A DNA stretch of 64,000 nucleotides from Planctomycetia bacterium (GTDB lineage Bacteria > Planctomycetota > Brocadiia > Brocadiales > Brocadiaceae). The DNA lies in assembly GCA_015075005.1 (NCBI GenBank), contig JABTVC010000002.1, positions 1,160,259 through 1,224,258 of the forward strand, read 5' to 3'. Position 1 is the first letter of the stretch. Each line of letters opens with the position of its first letter. Positions 60,501 through 64,000 of the stretch are shown one piece after another. Made by a program: the position numbers and the translations under genes. The notes below the pieces were generated by a model. The model saw only the letters and a list, made by a program, of their open reading frames with translations, was not told the origin of the DNA and did no database searches.

Positions 60501-61187
60501 ATGACAACCATTCTTGCAATAGGGCCTCATCCTGATGACGTAGAAGGCGGTATGGGGGGGAGTATTTTGAAATTAGTCGTCCTGGGATATGATGTCCATA
60601 TCCTTGATCTGACTAACGGAGAACCCACCCCGCATGGTAGTCCTGAGATTCGAAGGAAAGAATGGGAACAGTCATCTGTATTGCTCGGTGTGAAGAGCCG
60701 GACGGTACTCGACCTTCCCAATCGGTATCTCATGGATGGCATCGAGTTTCGCAAAAAGGTCGCTGCTGTGATTCGAAAGATACGCCCTCAGATAATTTTC
60801 CTTCCGTATTGGATCGATGCCCACCCTGATCACGTCCAGGCCACACAGATTGGTGAGGCATCCCGATTTTATGCAAAACTGACAAAATCAGATATCCCCG
60901 GAGACCCATGCTATCCTACCCACATTTTTTATTACCTCTGTTCCCATTTCCGTTTACACGTCACCCCATCATTTATCCTCGATATTAGTAAGGAATTTAA
61001 AAAGAAACTTGAGATTGCGCGGGTCTATCAGTCCCAGTTTGCCTATGACGATGACCGATGGAAATACATTAGTGGTGCAATTACGGCAAAGAATCAATAT
61101 TATGGCAATCTGATCCGAGCGGAATATGGTGAACCCTTTATGAGCCGTGAACAGATCGGTTTAACGGATATACGGGATATCTTATAG
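60501..61187 (+). CDS. PIG-L family deacetylase, BshB1-like
   Basis: Start at ATG 60501 (MTTILAIGPHPDDVEGGMGG) with AAAGG about 5 nt upstream; an earlier in-frame start at 60474 gives no conserved sequence. PHPDDVE holds the zinc His, and HPDHVQA the second His. 228 residues match the bacillithiol deacetylase BshB1 length, and TNGEPTPHGSPEIRRKEW matches its N-acetylglucosaminyl-malate site. Without bshA and bshC in view, the substrate is a likelihood and not certain. Confidence 0.8.
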   Translation: MTTILAIGPHPDDVEGGMGGSILKLVVLGYDVHILDLTNGEPTPHGSPEIRRKEWEQSSVLLGVKSRTVLDLPNRYLMDGIEFRKKVAAVIRKIRPQIIFLPYWIDAHPDHVQATQIGEASRFYAKLTKSDIPGDPCYPTHIFYYLCSHFRLHVTPSFILDISKEFKKKLEIARVYQSQFAYDDDRWKYISGAITAKNQYYGNLIRAEYGEPFMSREQIGLTDIRDIL

Positions 61188-61276
61188 TATAATTTTAAAA
61201 GTTACAGGTTGTAAGTTGTTGCGTTAAATCTTGAACATGCAATTTACACTTTAGTTGCGATTATGATGTTCTGTAG

Positions 61277-61732
61277 ATCGGTGGTCAGTTCGTTAAAAGG
61301 GCACAGGCATTTATCGACAAGCCAGGATTGAGCGTCGTCTCAGACGCCCTGCCAGCTAACAAAGTAGCTAAAATACATGCCATGCACGACCCAACGGAGG
61401 GCGGACTGGCTACGGGCATTCTGGAACTCGCAAAGGTTTCAGGGACGGGGGCTATCGTTCATGCAGAAAAAATTCCATGCTATGAAGAAACTAAACAGAT
61501 CTGCAAGCTATTCAACATCAATCCCTTCGGCCTCATCTCATCTGGCGCATTGCTGATTGCGCTTGATCCAAAAGATACAAAAAAAGTCATTACGATTATG
61601 GCAAAGCAAGATATTGTATGCACCCAGATAGGGAACCTTACAAAAAAAAGCGAGAGGTTAAGGCTTTTAAAAAGAGGCAAGCTTGTAAAAATGTCAACAT
61701 TTACGGTAGATGAGATTACGAAGGTTTTGTAA
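61277..61732 (+). pseudogene. C-terminal fragment of an AIR-synthase/HypE-like protein
   Basis: An open frame after TAG 61274 reads IGGQFVKRAQAFIDKPGLSV, then AMHDPTEGGLATGILELAKV and FGLISSGALLIAL, the C-terminal half of AIR synthase-related (HypE, ThiL, SelD fold) proteins: HDPTEGG is diagnostic. The N-terminal ~180 residues, with the ATP-binding Asp sites, are absent; upstream is noncoding. No ribosome site is seen at TTG 61328. It is a remnant, unless a misjoin has removed the front. Confidence 0.75.
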
Positions 61733-61790
61733 GGAAGAACGGGATTCTGTAAAATTCAGCATAACGCCACGAGAATTGCAGGATTCGCAA

Positions 61791-63011
61791 TTAAAAATTT
61801 AATTCATATCCTACAGTTGGTATCCAATCCGCCCTAAGTCCGTCTTCATTGAGTGGTATCTGAACATTGACAAACACAAGCGTTCCCATCCGTGGACTCC
61901 ACTTGAACCCGGTTGAAAAATCTACGATATCTTTACCAAAATGTGACTTGTCTGTTTTGTGACTACCGATAATATCCAGTGCAACAGTAAAATGGTTATT
62001 ACCTTTCCCAAAGGTATAATCACTGCCTGTTGTATACACAATTCTATCTTCTCCCTCACTTCCGCTATTAAACTCATATCCCAGGTTGAGATGTGGTGTA
62101 AAACGATTGATCGTTTTCGAAAATATAAGAAATGGTTTTATACTGGTTTTGCCAGTGCCCAAGAGTTCATCTCCATCTCCCGTTGGGAGTTTTATATCAA
62201 GTGCAGATGCAAAATCCATCCATTGGGATGTGATCAGATTATATTTATTTCTCAACAAGATATCACCCAGACCAGTAGAAGCGCCAGAAACTGAATCGCT
62301 CAGGGTATCGTGAGAGTCAAAACTATAACCAAGTGTCTGTCCGCTTACCCCTTTTTTCTTAGTCTGGTTTAATATCTTTGCGGTACTATTAACATCTAAT
62401 TGAACCTGCAGGACAGGCACCAATAAGGAAATGTCCCAACGGTCAGTTACGCCATACGTACCGTAAAAAGAAAATAAATTGCTCGTTAAATCTATATCTA
62501 AGTTCATTTGAAGCAAATTTTTGTCTTTCTGCTTTTCGTCCAATAACACAATAGATTGTATATTGTCCAAATCATCTCCTTCGAAGGTAGAAAACTTGAT
62601 ATAGGTGTAAGAAAAACCAAAATTTAATTTTCCCTGCCCCAGAGTAGGAGCCCTTTCTGCAAAAATAGGCCCAAGACTATCCGTCGTCCTGGTAAATACT
62701 TCCAAATCTCTATCATACCGAAAGGTAAACCCACCCCCTGTTGAACTGACAGGCAAAGAACCCTTTCCTATATTTAATGCCGTATTAAGAGTTTGAATTT
62801 CCTGAAATGAATCCAGCGGTACCTGAATATCTGTGACGACAACGGTGTTACCAGAAGCATCTATCTTTTCAGATGTCTTTGTTACAGGAACGCCTTTCCC
62901 GCCATATAATGTGGTTAGTAAGTCGGACAGATTATCACCCCGTCCGTTAGTTGCAGAAATAACAAGTGTTGAAACAGTAACAAATACCATGAGTAAATAT
63001 CTTGTTGCCAT
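61791..63011 (-). CDS. Outer-membrane transporter-like beta-barrel protein, 406 aa
   Basis: Signal peptide LMVFVTVSTLVISATNGRGD, then a ~60-residue region and a beta-barrel rich in alternating strands (KLNFGFSYTYIKFSTFEGDD, LFSFYGTYGVTDRWDISLLV, GLGDILLRNKYNLITSQWMD, NHFTVALDIIGSHK), ending in Phe (VGYELNF). The strands DRWDISLLVPV and LGDILLRxKY resemble PF13557-type (phenol MetA-like) outer-membrane proteins; the assignment is from style. No partner gene is next to it. Confidence 0.65.
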   Translation of the reverse strand: MATRYLLMVFVTVSTLVISATNGRGDNLSDLLTTLYGGKGVPVTKTSEKIDASGNTVVVTDIQVPLDSFQEIQTLNTALNIGKGSLPVSSTGGGFTFRYDRDLEVFTRTTDSLGPIFAERAPTLGQGKLNFGFSYTYIKFSTFEGDDLDNIQSIVLLDEKQKDKNLLQMNLDIDLTSNLFSFYGTYGVTDRWDISLLVPVLQVQLDVNSTAKILNQTKKKGVSGQTLGYSFDSHDTLSDSVSGASTGLGDILLRNKYNLITSQWMDFASALDIKLPTGDGDELLGTGKTSIKPFLIFSKTINRFTPHLNLGYEFNSGSEGEDRIVYTTGSDYTFGKGNNHFTVALDIIGSHKTDKSHFGKDIVDFSTGFKWSPRMGTLVFVNVQIPLNEDGLRADWIPTVGYELNF

Positions 63012-63372
63012 GGAAAGTCTCGCAAGTGCAAATTACTATGCATCTAAAACAAATATCTATAAGACAAAATACCTAACCATCTTTCAAATATTTTTTGAAT
63101 TTTGGGGTATCTCCGTGATCTGAGCATATTGCGTAATATTATACCCGGATCAATGTCATTCCGTTAAGAAATTATTTTAGAAAATTGCACAAAATAAGTG
63201 CGGCATGAAGCAAAACAGTGGCCGGTACAAGTGTACAAATGAAGGATTGCTCAATAGCTTCACCTGATGAAAAAATACAAAAGAATTAGACAAGCAGAGG
63301 ACAAGGAAAAACTTACAAAAAAAAGAAGTTTTTAGAGAATAACACTATAACACAAAACACTGTTTATAAAAC
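63012..63372. other. Stretch without a supported gene
   Basis: About 360 nt upstream of the outer-membrane gene (minus). AT-rich, with poly-A-rich tracts near 63270-63340. Probably contains the promoter of the 63011 gene. No ORF with a ribosome site was found. Confidence 0.5.
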
Positions 63373-63402
63373 AAAAAGGCAACTCACTTGAGTTGCCTTT
63401 TT
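63373..63402. terminator. Bidirectional intrinsic terminator
   Basis: AAAAAGGCAACTCA, short loop, then GAGTTGCCTTTTT; a strong stem with T runs on both strands. It closes the small Cys/His-rich gene (minus), whose stop is about 50 nt to the right. Confidence 0.85.
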
Positions 63403-63451
63403 GCGTATAATACCTCACACTTTGCCAAATATTTACACTTGGCTCATGTAT

Positions 63452-63628
63452 TTAGTGCTTGTGATGACATTCACACTTGCAATCTTTGCTCTCTTTTGCT
63501 GTATGGCCACATTTGTCACACTTCTTTTCCTCTGCCATAGCCGAGCCTACTAATACGGTGTTTACAACACCAACACCTATCATCAATGCACCCGCTACAA
63601 CCAAACTATACCCAAACTTCTTTAACAT
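63452..63628 (-). CDS. Small exported Cys/His-rich protein, 58 aa
   Basis: ATG 63628 has AGGAGGAGAAGGAA upstream. MLKKFGYSLVVAGALMIGVG starts an evident signal peptide ending near GSAMA, leaving about 27 mature residues: EEKKCDKCGHTAKESKD, then CKCECHHKH. Five Cys and four His in that length indicate metal binding, as in a small metallochaperone or metallothionein-like periplasmic protein. The last residue before the stop is a His. It has its own terminator at 63373-63402. Family not recognised. Confidence 0.75.
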   Translation of the reverse strand: MLKKFGYSLVVAGALMIGVGVVNTVLVGSAMAEEKKCDKCGHTAKESKDCKCECHHKH

Positions 63629-64000
63629 TTCCTTCTCCTCCTAAATTCCCGGGAAATCTTAAGCCGAGCTGCCGAGAACACTCTCAACACAATTAAACCC
63701 GGCTTTTCTCATGTTTATCATATGGCATACTCAATATATTTGCAATAAAATTATCATCCTAAAGCCTAAAACAATGTATGCTTTTGCATACATTTCTTAT
63801 GTATCAAAAACAGAGAGAACTTTCAAAGGGAAATAGGAAAATCTATCCAGCAAGAATCAGAACGTGAGGACGAAAAAGGGAAAGGTACTTAAACAAAACG
63901 GCAAGGTTAATTTTGCGTTAATTATTTTCTCGAAACAAGAGATTCAACAAGAAAGATACAAAGGGTGAGAAAGAGAAGGTATCCCCAAAGGGTCTTTTTG
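63629..64000. other. Right-end stretch without a supported gene
   Basis: AT-rich upstream region of the Cys/His-rich gene. AAGCCG near 63661 and CGGCTT near 63701 could form a leader stem on the minus strand. No ORF with a ribosome site runs to the edge that I could support. Confidence 0.45.

Overview
The window looks like chromosome of an anammox-type planctomycete (Candidatus Brocadia, Jettenia or Kuenenia relatives). This is an inference from moderate-to-low GC, a nine-haem c-type cytochrome, two B12-binding radical SAM proteins, a glycine decarboxylase split into two subunits, TonB-linked metal and corrinoid uptake, dispersed hairpin repeats with a REP-associated transposase, and protein sequence style. 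No rRNA, tRNA or CRISPR array was seen.

Layout. 1-4.8 kb: edge of a BadF/HgdC-type activase, a DUF6941-like protein, a B12-binding radical SAM protein, a muconolactone-isomerase-like protein and fabG. 4.8-15.4 kb (all minus): gcvPA, a HAMP-PAS-GGDEF diguanylate cyclase, gcvPB, ampG, a DUF4139 protein, aroA and ribD, nearly all interrupted by single-base frameshifts. 15.6-20.4 kb (plus): a CheB-CheR-PAS fusion and a PAS-GAF-GGDEF protein. 20.5-24.6 kb: a deoxyhypusine-synthase-like protein, then a decayed accessory zone (RAYT transposase, SNF2-type fragment, small hypothetical genes, a deleted IS1634-type element). 25-29.2 kb: a radical SAM protein with a 31-codon ORF just upstream, the nine-haem cytochrome and an alpha/beta hydrolase that both stop being recognisable at one point, and an N-terminally cut NCS2 permease. 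29.2-48.9 kb (all minus): a metal and corrinoid island with tonB-exbD-exbB, a TonB-dependent receptor, nikR, then the unit btuB / DUF4430 / exported CobN-like / ExbB-like / DUF2149, and cobQ, cobD and cbiM-N-Q-O. Three cobalamin riboswitches sit in this island, two of them in tandem before btuB. 49-64 kb: mltA, an amino-acid permease, ribBA, pgsA, a sugar-nucleotide epimerase, carA-carB, a PIG-L deacetylase, an AIR-synthase fragment, an outer-membrane protein and a small Cys/His-rich exported protein.

How the genes fit together. The island reads as one logic: CbiMNQO brings cobalt across the inner membrane, CobD and CobQ work late in corrinoid synthesis, BtuB brings corrinoids across the outer membrane, and riboswitches shut the set down when cobalamin is present. 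NikR next to a second receptor and a complete TonB/ExbBD set suggests nickel handling. The least ordinary part is the btuB-led unit: a CobN-like protein with a signal peptide, a His-rich segment and a C-terminal membrane anchor, a transcobalamin-C-like DUF4430 protein, and a dedicated ExbB/ExbD-like pair. It is the best candidate here for an incompletely described envelope system.

Caution. Many universally conserved genes are broken by one-base deletions, often in G or C runs, while neighbours (carB, cbi genes, NikR, the 757-residue receptor) are intact. Sequencing or assembly error is the simplest explanation, so most interrupted genes are described here as whole genes with frame breaks rather than as true pseudogenes.
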